Source of the DNA: Yoonia maricola
Lineage (GTDB): Bacteria > Pseudomonadota > Alphaproteobacteria > Rhodobacterales > Rhodobacteraceae
Assembly: GCF_002797915.1 (NCBI RefSeq)
Contig: NZ_PGTY01000001.1
Location: 744,001-808,000 of the forward strand
Direction: 5' to 3'
DNA length: 64,000 nucleotides
Below, one piece after another: positions 1-9,553 of this stretch. Position 1 is the stretch's first letter; every line of letters begins with the position of its first letter. A model generated the notes under the pieces. That model was given only the letters and a program-made list of their open reading frames with translations, ran no database searches and had not been told where the DNA came from. The position numbers and the translations under genes are program-made.

Positions 1-190
1 CGACTTCGCCGATCCCGACAGTTCAGTGTTCATCACCTCGACAGGGCAATCAGGGCATCCGCTGTCACGACACTACGACAATCTGGGCGAGCTATGGCGG
101 CGCGGTGAATACATTCCGATGTCGCTTGATCCTGATTTGGCGCGGGCAGCGGCGGTTGGGGTGACGGTTTTGACGCCATCTGGTGAATGA
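1..190 (+). CDS. Penicillin acylase family protein, C-terminal end (partial)
   Basis: The window opens inside a gene whose last 62 codons end in TGA at 188-190. The readable tail contains STGQSGHPLSRHYDNLGELW followed by RRGEYIPM, which matches the conserved C-terminal end of the Ntn-hydrolase penicillin/acylhomoserine-lactone acylases (the S-GQSG-PLS-HY and GEYIPM blocks of the large beta chain). These are periplasmic amidases that are autoproteolytically cleaved into two chains. The signal peptide and nucleophile Ser lie outside the window, so the substrate cannot be judged. Confidence 0.8.
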   Translation, partial: DFADPDSSVFITSTGQSGHPLSRHYDNLGELWRRGEYIPMSLDPDLARAAAVGVTVLTPSGE

Positions 191-392
191 CCGTTTCGCC
201 CGCAAAGTGTAAGACGCTGCGCCGAATTTCAACGTCAACTTTTGTCCGAGGAGCTAAGCCCACAGTAGTGGGGCGTAGGCCCCAATTGTCTACTTAGCCC
301 GTGCCGAGAAGCTTGGTTGCGCAGCGCGTTAGGTGACTGTAACTGGCGTCCACAATTACCATTTTGACAAACAGGGTTACGGGACACTGAAA

Positions 393-1103
393 ATGCGGTT
401 GAACTGGACATATGGCGGCGAAGGGCCGCCGCTTCTGTTGCTGCACGGGTTTACCGGTATTGGCGCGGACTGGGGCGCTGTGTTCGGTGATGCCGTGATA
501 GGATTTAAGTGTCTCATGCCTGATTTGCCTGGGCATGGCCTTTCACCTTCCCTTGATTCATTCACTTTTGAGGAAAGCGCGCGCTTGATCATCGCGGACC
601 TTGAAGAGATGGGGTACGGATCACTGCCCGCCATGGGGATGAGCGGTGGGGCACAGGTGCTTTTGCACATTGCGACGCGTAAGCCCGAGCTTGTGACTCG
701 TTCAGTTCTCATCAGCACCGCACCCTATTTTCCTGACGTGGCAAGACAACTCATGGCGCAAGCGGGACCAGAGCAGCAACCAAAGGAGGCTTGGGATGAG
801 CTGCGCAGAAAACATCCTGGCGGAGATGATCAGGTGCGCCGCCTATTCGAAACCGCACAAGGATTTCACGCCAGCTACTGGGATGTGAATTTCACACCGG
901 CCGTTCTTGGCCTCATTCAGGGCCCAAGCCTCATTGTGCATGGAGATCAGGATCCCCTTTACCCGATTTCGAGCGCCGTAGAGCTTTATTCCAATATCGG
1001 CGAGGCAAGTCTGTGGATTCTGCCCGATGCTGGCCATTGCCCCATCTTTGGCGAACAGGCAGAGGTATTCACACAAACGGCCCTCAAGTTCTTAAAGCGG
1101 TGA
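393..1103 (+). CDS. Alpha/beta hydrolase
   Basis: A single-domain soluble alpha/beta hydrolase of about 236 residues. It shows the oxyanion-hole motif LLLLHGFTG near the N-terminus, the nucleophile elbow GMSGGAQ, an acid residue in HGDQDPLYP and the catalytic His in DAGHCPIFGE. The order and spacing fit small esterases or C-C hydrolases; substrate unknown. The reading frame is open back to GTG 333, but ATG 393 fits family N-termini, where the LHG motif lies about 17 residues in. A TTGACA hexamer at 366-371 sits between the two. The gene stands alone before the minus-strand hflX operon, and its base composition is slightly more AT-rich than the operon. Confidence 0.75.
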   Translation: MRLNWTYGGEGPPLLLLHGFTGIGADWGAVFGDAVIGFKCLMPDLPGHGLSPSLDSFTFEESARLIIADLEEMGYGSLPAMGMSGGAQVLLHIATRKPELVTRSVLISTAPYFPDVARQLMAQAGPEQQPKEAWDELRRKHPGGDDQVRRLFETAQGFHASYWDVNFTPAVLGLIQGPSLIVHGDQDPLYPISSAVELYSNIGEASLWILPDAGHCPIFGEQAEVFTQTALKFLKR

Positions 1104-1266
1104 ATGATCTCGCCAATCTGATCTAATGCACAGCGAGCGTTCAAGTTGGTCTTGAGGACTTGCTTTGTGTAGGAACGGTTGAACTCGGTGGTTTCGCGTC
1201 TTATGAAACCTTGCCTTGGTTCGAAATGCTTAAGTAACGGCTTCGTCCACATAACGGACCACTTAC

Positions 1267-2541
1267 TTACAACCGTACAAACCGCTCTTTTTGCAATGCC
1301 GTCCAAAACACCGTCAGGTCATAGCCTTCTTCAGTCTGCGCCTCATCTGTCACCACACCTGCCTCAAACAGCCATGCGCGTTTCTTGCCGTCGGCGAACG
1401 GCAGCGACAGCTTTTCTTCCGTCCGCGGGTCTTTCAGCTTGTCGGGGATTGCCGCCAACAGCGGGTCCATCCCCTCGCCCGTGATTGCTGAGACTGCGAA
1501 TAAATCATCCAGACGCGCCGCTTGCGTCAGCACCGCGTCTCGTGCGTCCCCTTCCAACAGGTCGGTCTTGTTCCACACCTCAATGATCGGCGCTTCCTCT
1601 GCCACCCCAAGGCTTTGCAGGATCGCATGCACATCTGCCGCCTGCTCTTCGGTTTGCGGATGGCTGATGTCACGCACATGCACGATCAGGTCAGCATCCA
1701 GCACCTCTTCCAAGGTCGCGCGGAAGGCCGCGACCAGTTCGGTTGGCAGATCACTGATGAAACCCACGGTGTCGGACATGATCACCTCGTCCCCGGTCGG
1801 CAAAACGATCTTGCGCATCGTCGGATCAAGCGTGGCGAAGAGCATGTCTTTGGCAAAGACCTCTGCCCCCGTGAGCCGGTTGAACAGGGTCGACTTGCCC
1901 GCGTTTGTGTAGCCAACCAAAGCTACAATCGGGAATGGCACTTTTGCACGCGAGGCGCGATGGAGTTCACGGGTTTTGACGACTTTGGCGAGCTGCTTGC
2001 GCAACCGGTTGAGCTGTTCATCAATCGCACGGCGGTCAGCTTCGATCTGGGTTTCACCGGGGCCACCGACAAAGCCCAATCCGCCGCGCTGACGTTCAAG
2101 GTGTGTCCATGCGCGCACCAGCCGCGTGCGCTGATATGAAAGCGCCGCCATCTCGACCTGCAAGACACCTTCAGAGGTGCGCGCACGGTCACTGAAAATC
2201 TCCAAAATCAGACCCGTGCGGTCCAAGAGCTTTACGCCCCATTCCTTTTCAAGATTTCGTTGCTGAACGGGCGTCACCGGTCCATCAATCAGAACCAATT
2301 CGACCTCAGCATCATGGAACACATGTTTGAGTTCTTCAATCTTGCCCTTACCAAACAGTTTGCCGGGGTGAATGCGTGGTAGACGCACGACGTCCGCGCC
2401 GACAACTTGCAAATCCGGCAACGCGGCGGCCAATGACACGCCTTCTTCCAAGGCGGGTTCAGCCGCACGGCGGCTGTAGTCTGTTTTCAGATCGGGATGC
2501 AGTACCCAAGCCCGCGTAATGGGGCGGTCGTGTTCGAGCAA
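1267..2541 (-). CDS. hflX: GTPase HflX, ribosome-associated
   Basis: A 424-residue HflX-family GTPase. The N-terminal HflX domain carries the glycine-rich GKLFGKGKIEEL segment (about 60-71) and a basic linker with GGPGETQIEADRR (159-171). The G domain follows: G1 GYTNAGKS (210-217), G3 DTVG (257-260) and G4 NKTD near 325. In studied bacteria HflX binds the 50S subunit and splits or rescues stalled ribosomes under stress. It starts two bases after the hfq stop codon, the conserved hfq-hflX coupling, and ends a long operon that begins at dusB. About 160 bases with no recognisable gene follow it. Confidence 0.96.
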   Translation of the reverse strand: MLEHDRPITRAWVLHPDLKTDYSRRAAEPALEEGVSLAAALPDLQVVGADVVRLPRIHPGKLFGKGKIEELKHVFHDAEVELVLIDGPVTPVQQRNLEKEWGVKLLDRTGLILEIFSDRARTSEGVLQVEMAALSYQRTRLVRAWTHLERQRGGLGFVGGPGETQIEADRRAIDEQLNRLRKQLAKVVKTRELHRASRAKVPFPIVALVGYTNAGKSTLFNRLTGAEVFAKDMLFATLDPTMRKIVLPTGDEVIMSDTVGFISDLPTELVAAFRATLEEVLDADLIVHVRDISHPQTEEQAADVHAILQSLGVAEEAPIIEVWNKTDLLEGDARDAVLTQAARLDDLFAVSAITGEGMDPLLAAIPDKLKDPRTEEKLSLPFADGKKRAWLFEAGVVTDEAQTEEGYDLTVFWTALQKERFVRL

Positions 2542-2543
2542 TG

Positions 2544-2777
2544 CTACTCTTCACCTTCGTAAAGGCTGATCGGCTGTGCTGGCATGATTGTGGAAATCGC
2601 GCTTTTGTAGACAAGCTGTGATTGACCATCACGACGCAAAAGCACGCAAAAGCTGTCAAACCATGTGATCACGCCTTGCAATTTCACCCCATTCACCAAA
2701 AAAATAGTTACGGGAACCTTGACCTTGCGGACATGGTTGAGAAATGCATCTTGCAGATTTGCTTTATCGGCAGCCAT
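2544..2777 (-). CDS. hfq: RNA chaperone Hfq (short alphaproteobacterial form)
   Basis: A 77-residue Sm-like protein that forms a hexameric ring pairing small RNAs with mRNAs. Sm1 spans about 8-45 ([20 protein letters not shown], then [15 protein letters not shown]), and Sm2 is [11 protein letters not shown] at 57-67. The usual unstructured C-terminal tail is almost absent, as in other Rhodobacteraceae. The start at 2777 was chosen because homologs begin MAADK and an AAAGGGTG ribosome site precedes it; the frame is open further upstream. Oddity: the family's Sm2 motif is YKHAIST, but codon 59 reads AGC (Ser) in place of the His. It is two bases from hflX and 117 bases after trkH. Confidence 0.96.
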   Translation of the reverse strand: MAADKANLQDAFLNHVRKVKVPVTIFLVNGVKLQGVITWFDSFCVLLRRDGQSQLVYKSAISTIMPAQPISLYEGEE

Positions 2778-2894
2778 CGCGACACCCTTTTTCTTATTCT
2801 TACGGCCGCGCACCGGCCCCCCAGAGGTATTGGCCGTAGTATGTCGCGGGTTTAAGGGACTTTCCACCCCCAAAATACAATTCAAATGAAGCGC

Positions 2895-4415
2895 TTAGCG
2901 CTGCCAGATTTCAGGATTGAAGAGCGCGATAATCGCCAATGCCTCCAACCGGCCCAGCACCATTGCAAAAGCTAAAATCACCTTGGCCGCGTCAGGGATA
3001 CCTGAATAAGCGATCGGCGTTTCCGCGGCGACAGAGGCCAGCGGCCCGGTCGTAGACAGAGCGGCAACAGATAACACCATGGCGGTTTCAAATTGCACCC
3101 CCGTCAGTGACAGCATCAGCATCACGGCGGCGATGCTGAGCGCGAAAAGCATGAAGAATATCCACGATATATATGCGCCCTTCTTGCGAATCCGTCGCGC
3201 ATCTTTGCCGCCGCCCCCGATGGATGATGGATGCAGCAAACGTTCTTGCTCACGTTCCCCATGCCGGTAAAGCGCATAAATCCGCAGTAGTTTGACCCCG
3301 CCTGCGGTGGTCGCCACACCGCCCCCGATCAGCGCCATGCCGATCAGGAAAAGCCCCGGCGTGCTGAGCCCAGACCAGTCTGTTGCCCCATCCCAATAGT
3401 GGGACTCGAACCCTGTGGTTGTCAAAAAAGAGGTGACTGTAAACAAAGCCCCCCAAAGGGCAGACGCCACCTCTTGCGCGTTTGCGGTTTCTGCCTGATC
3501 TACAGCCCCGATGAAATGCCGCAGAAACAGCAGCGATGTCACTGTACCGATCAGGATCAACGCGGTGATAAATTCCGGGTCACGCCGCAAGCCTTGATCG
3601 CGCTCTCCGATCAAACCACTGCTGAAGGTCAGCCGCGATAGCGCGAAGATAAAAAAGCAAAAGATCAGTAATTCGCCCCAAAACCGCGAGGCCGCAAAAT
3701 AAAGCCCACCAATCGCGGAGATCCCAGATGTCGAAAGTGTCGACATCGCGTGCATCAGTGCGATGTAGGGAAACTCTCCTGCGATCACCAAACCAATCCA
3801 CAAAGCGCCGGTCAAAGCGATATAGATCGGTGCCAGCGTCAGCGTATAGCGCAGCAACCGCTCGGACGGATCGGCGATTTGCGCAATCTGCGAAAATGTA
3901 CCCGTTGCCCCCTTGCCTGCATTTCCGGCGGCGCGCACCTCAAACCCGCCAAGGTTCATCGGTGCAAAAATGGATACAGCCGTGATCCACACCAACAGCC
4001 CGCCCATCCAGCCGACCAGCCCTCGCCAAAGGTGCTGTGATGGCGTCAACCGACCCGCCGTGTCATAGACCGTGGCCCCGGTTGTGGTGAAGCTTGATAC
4101 CATTTCAAACCACGCATGCAGAAAGCTGGTGTTGCTCACCGCCACATAAAACGGGATTGCGAACATGATGGGCAAAGCACTAAAGGCTGCCAGCAGTCCG
4201 ATCAATTGGCTTCTCGCCACACTGCGTGGTGCATATCCAGCTGTTGCTAAGCCGATTGTCAAAGTCAGAACGGAAAATAAGATAAACCCATAGAAAAACA
4301 CCCGCATGGTGTTGAAATCTTCCAGCACCACAGCATGCCCCGCAGGCAGCAGCATCGCAATCGCACCCAGACCCATCAGGATCACGAAGAATGGCAGGCG
4401 AACGATCCAACCCAT
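2895..4415 (-). CDS. trkH: TrkH-type potassium uptake channel subunit
   Basis: A 506-residue inner-membrane protein of the TrkH/KtrB superfamily. Four pore loops are visible: SSFTTTGAT, MSTLSTSGIS, SFLTTTGFE and AALSTTGPL. Each keeps the filter glycine, so a K+-selective pore is expected. TrkA below is its cytosolic nucleotide-binding gate. Its ATG shares one base with the trkA stop (TGATG at 4413-4417), so the two subunits are probably translationally coupled. Downstream, 117 bases separate it from hfq, room for a separate hfq promoter, although none was clear by eye. Confidence 0.93.
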   Translation of the reverse strand: MGWIVRLPFFVILMGLGAIAMLLPAGHAVVLEDFNTMRVFFYGFILFSVLTLTIGLATAGYAPRSVARSQLIGLLAAFSALPIMFAIPFYVAVSNTSFLHAWFEMVSSFTTTGATVYDTAGRLTPSQHLWRGLVGWMGGLLVWITAVSIFAPMNLGGFEVRAAGNAGKGATGTFSQIAQIADPSERLLRYTLTLAPIYIALTGALWIGLVIAGEFPYIALMHAMSTLSTSGISAIGGLYFAASRFWGELLIFCFFIFALSRLTFSSGLIGERDQGLRRDPEFITALILIGTVTSLLFLRHFIGAVDQAETANAQEVASALWGALFTVTSFLTTTGFESHYWDGATDWSGLSTPGLFLIGMALIGGGVATTAGGVKLLRIYALYRHGEREQERLLHPSSIGGGGKDARRIRKKGAYISWIFFMLFALSIAAVMLMLSLTGVQFETAMVLSVAALSTTGPLASVAAETPIAYSGIPDAAKVILAFAMVLGRLEALAIIALFNPEIWQR

Positions 4416-5791
4416 CAGAAGAAGTCTATCGAAACCTGCAACAGGCGTTCCACTTCGGGTACATCGTCCGACATCGCAAAGATGGTGATGACATTGCCTT
4501 CCTCAATCCGCGTCTCACCGGTAGGGCGCACGATTTTGCCCTGCTGCAAGACTGCGCCAATCAGCGTGCCTTCGGGGAAATCGATATCCTTCACTTTCTG
4601 GCCTGCGATGGGTGATGTGCTAAGCACTTGTGCTTCGATCACTTCTGCCTCTGCGTCACCGATGGAATAAACGCCGCGCACCCGCCCGTGCCGGATATGG
4701 CGCAGGATCGAACTGACGGTCGTGGCGCGCGGGTTGATATAAGCATCAATATTCAGCGGTGCCATCAACGGGATGAGCGTTGGATCATTCACCAGGGAAA
4801 TCGCCATCGGACAGCCCATTTCCTTGGCGCGCACTGCCGCGAGCAGGTTCGTTTTATCATCATCCGTGACCGCCAATACCGCATCAGCGGTCGTGATATT
4901 TGCCTCTTCCAAAAGCGCGCTATCAAGCCCATCACCGTTTAACACAATCGTCCGGTCCAGCGCATCTGCCGCGCGCTCTGCACATTCACGGCGGTTTTCG
5001 ATCATTTTCACGCGCACGCGCTCAGTCCGTGCCTCCAGCGCCTGTGCGACCCCAAGACCCACATTACCGCCACCGATAATCACGATACGTTCCTGTTTTG
5101 ACTGGGTTTTGCCAAAAATTTCAAGCGTGCGTGTCATATCCTCGGTATCGGTAAAGACGTAGATTTCGTCGTCGGGGAAAACCTGATCACCAGCCGAAGG
5201 GACAAACAAAGCACCGTCCCGGCGAATGCCAACGACAACCGCACGCAATGTTGAAAAAAGATCCGTCAATTGCCGCAGCGGCGTATTGATCACAGGGCAA
5301 TCCTGATCAATTGTGATACCCAAAAGCTGCGCACGCCCCTCCAGAAAGCTTTCGGTATCAAAGGCCGCAGGGGCCGCCAATCGCTGCAAAGCTGCCTCTG
5401 CCACTTCGCGTTCGGGCGAGATTACCACGTCAATCGGCAGGTGGTTGCGGCGGTAAAGATCGGCATAGGACGGATCAAGGTAATTTTGCGCGCGCAATCG
5501 CGCAATCTTGCGTTGGACCGAAAACACCGAATGGGCCACCTGACAGGTGACCATGTTGACCTCATCCGAATAGGTCGCCGCGATCACCATATCAGCATCG
5601 GACGCGCCTGCACGGTCCAGTACATCAGGATAGCTTGCGTTGCCCGCGATCCCCTGCACATCCAGGGTATCTGTCGCGCGCCGCACCAGTTCGGGGTTGT
5701 TGTCAACAACTGTGACATCGTTATTTTCGCCCGACAAATGGCGGGCAATCTGCCAGCCAACCTGCCCTGCGCCGCAGATGATCACTTTCAT
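4415..5791 (-). CDS. trkA: Trk potassium transporter regulatory subunit TrkA
   Basis: A 458-residue soluble protein built as a tandem RCK unit. The first Rossmann fold begins at residue 1 (MKVIICGAGQVGWQIARHL) with its acidic ribose-binding residue in VVDNN. A first TrkA-C domain follows, then a second Rossmann fold starts near 231 (IVIIGGGNVGLGVAQAL) and a second TrkA-C domain runs to the end. It binds NAD(H)/ATP and gates TrkH at the membrane. Four bases overlap ntrX upstream and one base overlaps trkH. The link between nitrogen regulators and trkA is old and conserved in alphaproteobacteria. Confidence 0.95.
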   Translation of the reverse strand: MKVIICGAGQVGWQIARHLSGENNDVTVVDNNPELVRRATDTLDVQGIAGNASYPDVLDRAGASDADMVIAATYSDEVNMVTCQVAHSVFSVQRKIARLRAQNYLDPSYADLYRRNHLPIDVVISPEREVAEAALQRLAAPAAFDTESFLEGRAQLLGITIDQDCPVINTPLRQLTDLFSTLRAVVVGIRRDGALFVPSAGDQVFPDDEIYVFTDTEDMTRTLEIFGKTQSKQERIVIIGGGNVGLGVAQALEARTERVRVKMIENRRECAERAADALDRTIVLNGDGLDSALLEEANITTADAVLAVTDDDKTNLLAAVRAKEMGCPMAISLVNDPTLIPLMAPLNIDAYINPRATTVSSILRHIRHGRVRGVYSIGDAEAEVIEAQVLSTSPIAGQKVKDIDFPEGTLIGAVLQQGKIVRPTGETRIEEGNVITIFAMSDDVPEVERLLQVSIDFF

Positions 5792-7191
5792 GCGTCGTCG
5801 CTTTCAACATATGCCACGCGGCCACCAGCCTTGTTTGTGGTCACAACCCCCAAGGACTTTAGCTTGCGGTGCAAGGCCGACCGTTCCATGCCCACGAAAG
5901 CAGCTGTCCGGCTGATATTGCCACCAAAACGGTTAATCTGGGTCAGCAGATACTCGCGTTCAAACAATTCGCGCGCCTCACGCAAGGGCAGCGTGGCCAA
6001 CCCACCAGCCAGTACGATACGGCCTTCCTCACCGCCGCCCTCATCACTATTGGGGAGTTCCTTAGCCCTGATATCACCTGTATTTTCCCCAAGAATAAGA
6101 ACACGTTCCACGACATTTTTCAACTGACGCACATTCCCCGGCCAAAGCATGGTTTGCAGCAACGCGCGCGCATCTTCAGCCAGTTTGCGCAGCGGCAAAC
6201 CCTGAGCTTTGTTGCAGGTCTCGATGAAATGTTCGGCCAATAGTGGTATATCCTCGCGCCGTTCTTCCAGTGACGGCACGGCAATCGGCACGACGTTCAG
6301 GCGATGATAGAGCTCTTCACGGAACGTTCCCATTTCAATCGCCGTCGGTAAATCGCGGTTCGTGCTGGAAATAACGCGCAGATCGACTTGCACCTTGTCG
6401 TTGCCCCCCACACGTTGAAACCGCTGTTCGACCAAGACTCGCAGGATTTTTGATTGGGTTCCCAGCGGCATATCTGCAATCTCGTCAAAGTAGACAACAC
6501 CGCCGTTCGCCTCTTCCAGCAAGCCCTGATCGATGCCGCGTCCACCGTCTTCACGACCGAAAAGCACTTCTTCCATGCGTTCAGGCTCAATCGAGGCAGA
6601 GTTGACGACCACAAAAGGCGCAGAGGCCCGGTTAGAATTGGCATGAATATAGCGCGCCGCGATTTCCTTGCCGGCGCCTGCAGGGCCTGTCAGCATCACC
6701 CGCCCATTGGATTTTGTCACCTTGTCCAGCTGTGACTTCAATGTGCGAAAGGCGGCACTGTCGCCTATCATCTCGGCTGTGTGACCTTCACCGCGCTTCA
6801 ATTCAACGTTTTCGCGACGCAGCCGCGAGGTTTCCATCGCGCGCCGGATGACAACCAGCAACTGATCGATGTTAAAGGGCTTTTCGATGAAATCGTAAGC
6901 CCCCTGTTTGATGGCCGCGACAGCAATTTCAATATTGCCGTGGCCTGAAATGATGACAATCGGCACATCAGGGTGATCGCGCTTGACGGATTTGAGGATA
7001 TCAATCCCGTCCATATTGCTGTCTTTCAACCAGATATCGAGGATCATCAGCGCAGGCTGCTCTGCCGCGATCTGGGCCATGCATTCATCAGATGTGCCCG
7101 CAAGCCGTGTCGTATACCCCTCATCAATCAGAATTTCTGAGATAAGTTCGCGAATGTCGCGTTCATCGTCCGTAATCAGAATATCGCCCAT
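5788..7191 (-). CDS. ntrX: Nitrogen assimilation response regulator NtrX
   Basis: A 467-residue NtrC-family regulator. The receiver domain has its phosphoacceptor in LILDIW (Asp52) and conserved Lys104 in EKPF. The AAA+ domain has Walker A GPAGAGKE (169-176) and Walker B VVYFDEIAD (232-240). The C-terminal Fis-type helix-turn-helix is around 424-450 (ISRTAAFVGMERSALHRKLK). The L1 loop between LFGRED and LLEEANGG is shortened and has no GAFTGA, so classical sigma-54 activation is not expected. Its cognate kinase ntrY ends nine bases upstream. In relatives NtrYX controls nitrogen, envelope and redox genes. Confidence 0.94.
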   Translation of the reverse strand: MGDILITDDERDIRELISEILIDEGYTTRLAGTSDECMAQIAAEQPALMILDIWLKDSNMDGIDILKSVKRDHPDVPIVIISGHGNIEIAVAAIKQGAYDFIEKPFNIDQLLVVIRRAMETSRLRRENVELKRGEGHTAEMIGDSAAFRTLKSQLDKVTKSNGRVMLTGPAGAGKEIAARYIHANSNRASAPFVVVNSASIEPERMEEVLFGREDGGRGIDQGLLEEANGGVVYFDEIADMPLGTQSKILRVLVEQRFQRVGGNDKVQVDLRVISSTNRDLPTAIEMGTFREELYHRLNVVPIAVPSLEERREDIPLLAEHFIETCNKAQGLPLRKLAEDARALLQTMLWPGNVRQLKNVVERVLILGENTGDIRAKELPNSDEGGGEEGRIVLAGGLATLPLREARELFEREYLLTQINRFGGNISRTAAFVGMERSALHRKLKSLGVVTTNKAGGRVAYVESDDA

Positions 7192-7200
7192 GGGTTTACC

Positions 7201-9456
7201 TCATGCTGGAATTTTAGGTGCCCGCGCAGATTGCGCAGCAGCGGGTAGTTGAATAATGGCGCAGGCCCCCGCGTGGTCATGGCCTGCGAAAGGATCGGCA
7301 TCGGTCAGGGTCAGTGTGCCGCCGTGCTCCTCAATGATCTTCTTGACGATGGGCAGGCCAAGGCCTGTCCCTTCGCCGCGTGTCGTGACGTAGGGTTCAA
7401 ACAAACGGGCGCGGTCCTGTGGCAGGCCGATCCCGTTGTCCGAGATTTTGATCGTGACGTTGCGCGCGTCGTAGGACATGCGCAACTGGATTTCCGGGCG
7501 ATACGCTTCGGGCGTATGGCGTTGAATATAGGTTTGGGTCGCCTCGCCTGCGTTTTTCAGCAGATTGGTCAAGGCCTGCCCAATCATCGTGTCGTCCATA
7601 TCCACCAGCACCGCCTCTTCGGGGATGCTCGCCGCGAAATGCACGTCCGGTTGCCCGGCAATCTGCAATGAGAGCGCGTCATGGACCAGTTGCGTCATGT
7701 CGTTGAGGTGCAGCTCAGGCTCCGGCATGCGCGCAAACTTCGAAAATTCATCGACAATGCGCCGCAGGTCATTGGTTTGCCGCACGATCACATCGGTCAT
7801 CTGTTCCAGCTTGTCGGCATCATGGCCGACCTGTTTTTGAAACTTGCGGTTGATGCGTTCAGCGGACAGTTGGATCGGCGTCAGCGGGTTTTTGATCTCA
7901 TGCGCGATGCGACGTGCCACATCACCCCAGGCCGCCATCCGCTGTGCGCTGACCAGATCGGTGACATCATCAAAGGCCACAACATAGCCTTCCAGCGTAC
8001 CGTCCAGATTGCGACGCTGGGCCATGCGCACAAGCAGGCTTTCCTGTTGGCCTTTGCGGATCAGGTTGATCTGCTCTTGCACGTTTTCAACATCGGTTTC
8101 GCAAACCTGCGTAAACAGATCAGCGAATTCCGGGATCGCGACCGAGATTGCACTTTCCTCCGGATGATCCTCGACCGAAAGCAGGCGTCGCGCCGATGGG
8201 TTCACAAAGGTCACACGGCCAAAGGCATCGAGGCCCACAACACCCGACGTGACCGAGGTCAGCACAGAATCGAACAAGCGCCCCCGCTGTTCTGTACGTT
8301 GGTTGGTTTCGATCAACTGGTCACGCTGCCCCTTCAGGCGGCTGGTCATCTGGTTAAAGTAATGGCCCAGCTGCGAAATCTCATCTTCGCCATCATCCTC
8401 AATCACACGCACGTCCAGATCGCCCGAACCCACCATCTGCGACGCAGACACGAGGCGACCCACAGGACGGGACAGCCGCTCTGCAAACCAAAGCCCGCCC
8501 CAAATCGCCCCAAGGATCAAAATAACCGCAAAGCCCAGATAAAGCAGACCAAACTGGAACAACAGCTGGCCGCGTTCGTTCTGCAATTCCTCATATTGCG
8601 CTACGGTTTCGGTGGTATCGTCCAGCAAGGACAGGACGTTGCCATCCACCGGACGGGTGACATAAAGATAACGATCCCGAAACGCACTTAGTGGGATCAG
8701 GGCGCGGAATTCGTTGTTGGCAAAGTCCTGAATGATCGCCAGCCCGGTTTCATCAGCACGGGTGAAATCCTGTGCCGACGGGCGCTCATACCCAAACTCA
8801 TAAGACCGCGCACCGCGCGCTGTGATCGTGCCAAGCCCGTCAATCACGAAAGCCTCGCTCAATCCCCGTTCGACCTGCGCCTGCACGTCACCCAAGGCGC
8901 GCCTGACCTCACCATCATCCATAAACAGGTTCGCGCGGCGTTCCCGGTTCAGATAGGCCGCCAATCCGCGGCCGTCGCGGGTAAGTTCCTGTCGGTGCTC
9001 TTCTTCATAGGCTTGCGCGGTGGTCAATGACGTCCGCAGAACATTGCCCACGGGTTCCGAAAACAGCCCATCCAAGGCAATGGAAATCAGCGTAATGGAA
9101 AACACGGCAACCAAAACAATGGGGACCAGCGCCGACAGCGCAAAAACACCGGTCAGTCGCAGACTCAACTGTGAACCCGCTGATCTGGCGCGCCGTGCAG
9201 ACACCATCCGCGCCACCTGCCGCATCACGAGTGCCGCAACCACCAGTACATAGATGAAGTTTAACAACAGGATTAAACGCAGCGCGGTAGAGGCTGCACC
9301 ACGGTCCAGTGGACCCACAACGATGTAGGTCAGAAAGGCCAGAACCGGTGCAGCAACGACCAACCCCAATGTGAACGCAGACCGCACGTGCCGCTGGCGG
9401 AACCAGCGGCTTAGTCGCGTCATATTCAAGCCCAGAAGGGTACGCCCCACGCGCAA
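7201..9456 (-). CDS. ntrY: Membrane sensor histidine kinase NtrY
   Basis: A 751-residue kinase. Hydrophobic segments lie near 25-47, 58-80 and 103-128, followed by a periplasmic sensory region (about 130-298) and another helix (about 300-323). Then come HAMP (about 324-380), PAS (about 390-500), HisKA with phospho-His519 in HEIKNPLTP, and the HATPase domain: N box NLLKNAGEA (632-640), G1 DNGIGLP, G2 GTGLGLPIV. This layout matches NtrY. It phosphorylates NtrX, whose gene follows after nine bases. A 97-base gap with two small hairpins separates it from ntrC. Met12 (position 9423) is an alternative start. Confidence 0.94.
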   Translation of the reverse strand: MRVGRTLLGLNMTRLSRWFRQRHVRSAFTLGLVVAAPVLAFLTYIVVGPLDRGAASTALRLILLLNFIYVLVVAALVMRQVARMVSARRARSAGSQLSLRLTGVFALSALVPIVLVAVFSITLISIALDGLFSEPVGNVLRTSLTTAQAYEEEHRQELTRDGRGLAAYLNRERRANLFMDDGEVRRALGDVQAQVERGLSEAFVIDGLGTITARGARSYEFGYERPSAQDFTRADETGLAIIQDFANNEFRALIPLSAFRDRYLYVTRPVDGNVLSLLDDTTETVAQYEELQNERGQLLFQFGLLYLGFAVILILGAIWGGLWFAERLSRPVGRLVSASQMVGSGDLDVRVIEDDGEDEISQLGHYFNQMTSRLKGQRDQLIETNQRTEQRGRLFDSVLTSVTSGVVGLDAFGRVTFVNPSARRLLSVEDHPEESAISVAIPEFADLFTQVCETDVENVQEQINLIRKGQQESLLVRMAQRRNLDGTLEGYVVAFDDVTDLVSAQRMAAWGDVARRIAHEIKNPLTPIQLSAERINRKFQKQVGHDADKLEQMTDVIVRQTNDLRRIVDEFSKFARMPEPELHLNDMTQLVHDALSLQIAGQPDVHFAASIPEEAVLVDMDDTMIGQALTNLLKNAGEATQTYIQRHTPEAYRPEIQLRMSYDARNVTIKISDNGIGLPQDRARLFEPYVTTRGEGTGLGLPIVKKIIEEHGGTLTLTDADPFAGHDHAGACAIIQLPAAAQSARAPKIPA

Positions 9457-9471
9457 AGCCCTGTTATTGAG

Positions 9472-9530
9472 GTGAGGTTGCCCTCACGGTACCGCCAATT
9501 GCTGTGGTCTTTGCGCTACGCTGACGTAGC
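9472..9530 (-). other. Two hairpins in the ntrC-ntrY gap
   Basis: The 97-base gap between ntrC and ntrY holds two short perfect dyads: GTGAGG/CCTCAC with a four-base loop (9472-9487) and GCTACG/CGTAGC with a CTGA loop (9515-9530). Neither has a T run, so they do not look like terminators. They could mark an mRNA processing or stability point that separates ntrBC from ntrYX expression; that is inference. Confidence 0.35.
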
Positions 9531-9553
9531 CATGCCACGGTTCTGTTGCGGTT

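Noticed and set aside
9244..9259. Further CtrA-like site TTAA...TTAA
   Set aside because: The spacer is eight bases rather than seven and it lies inside ntrY coding sequence.
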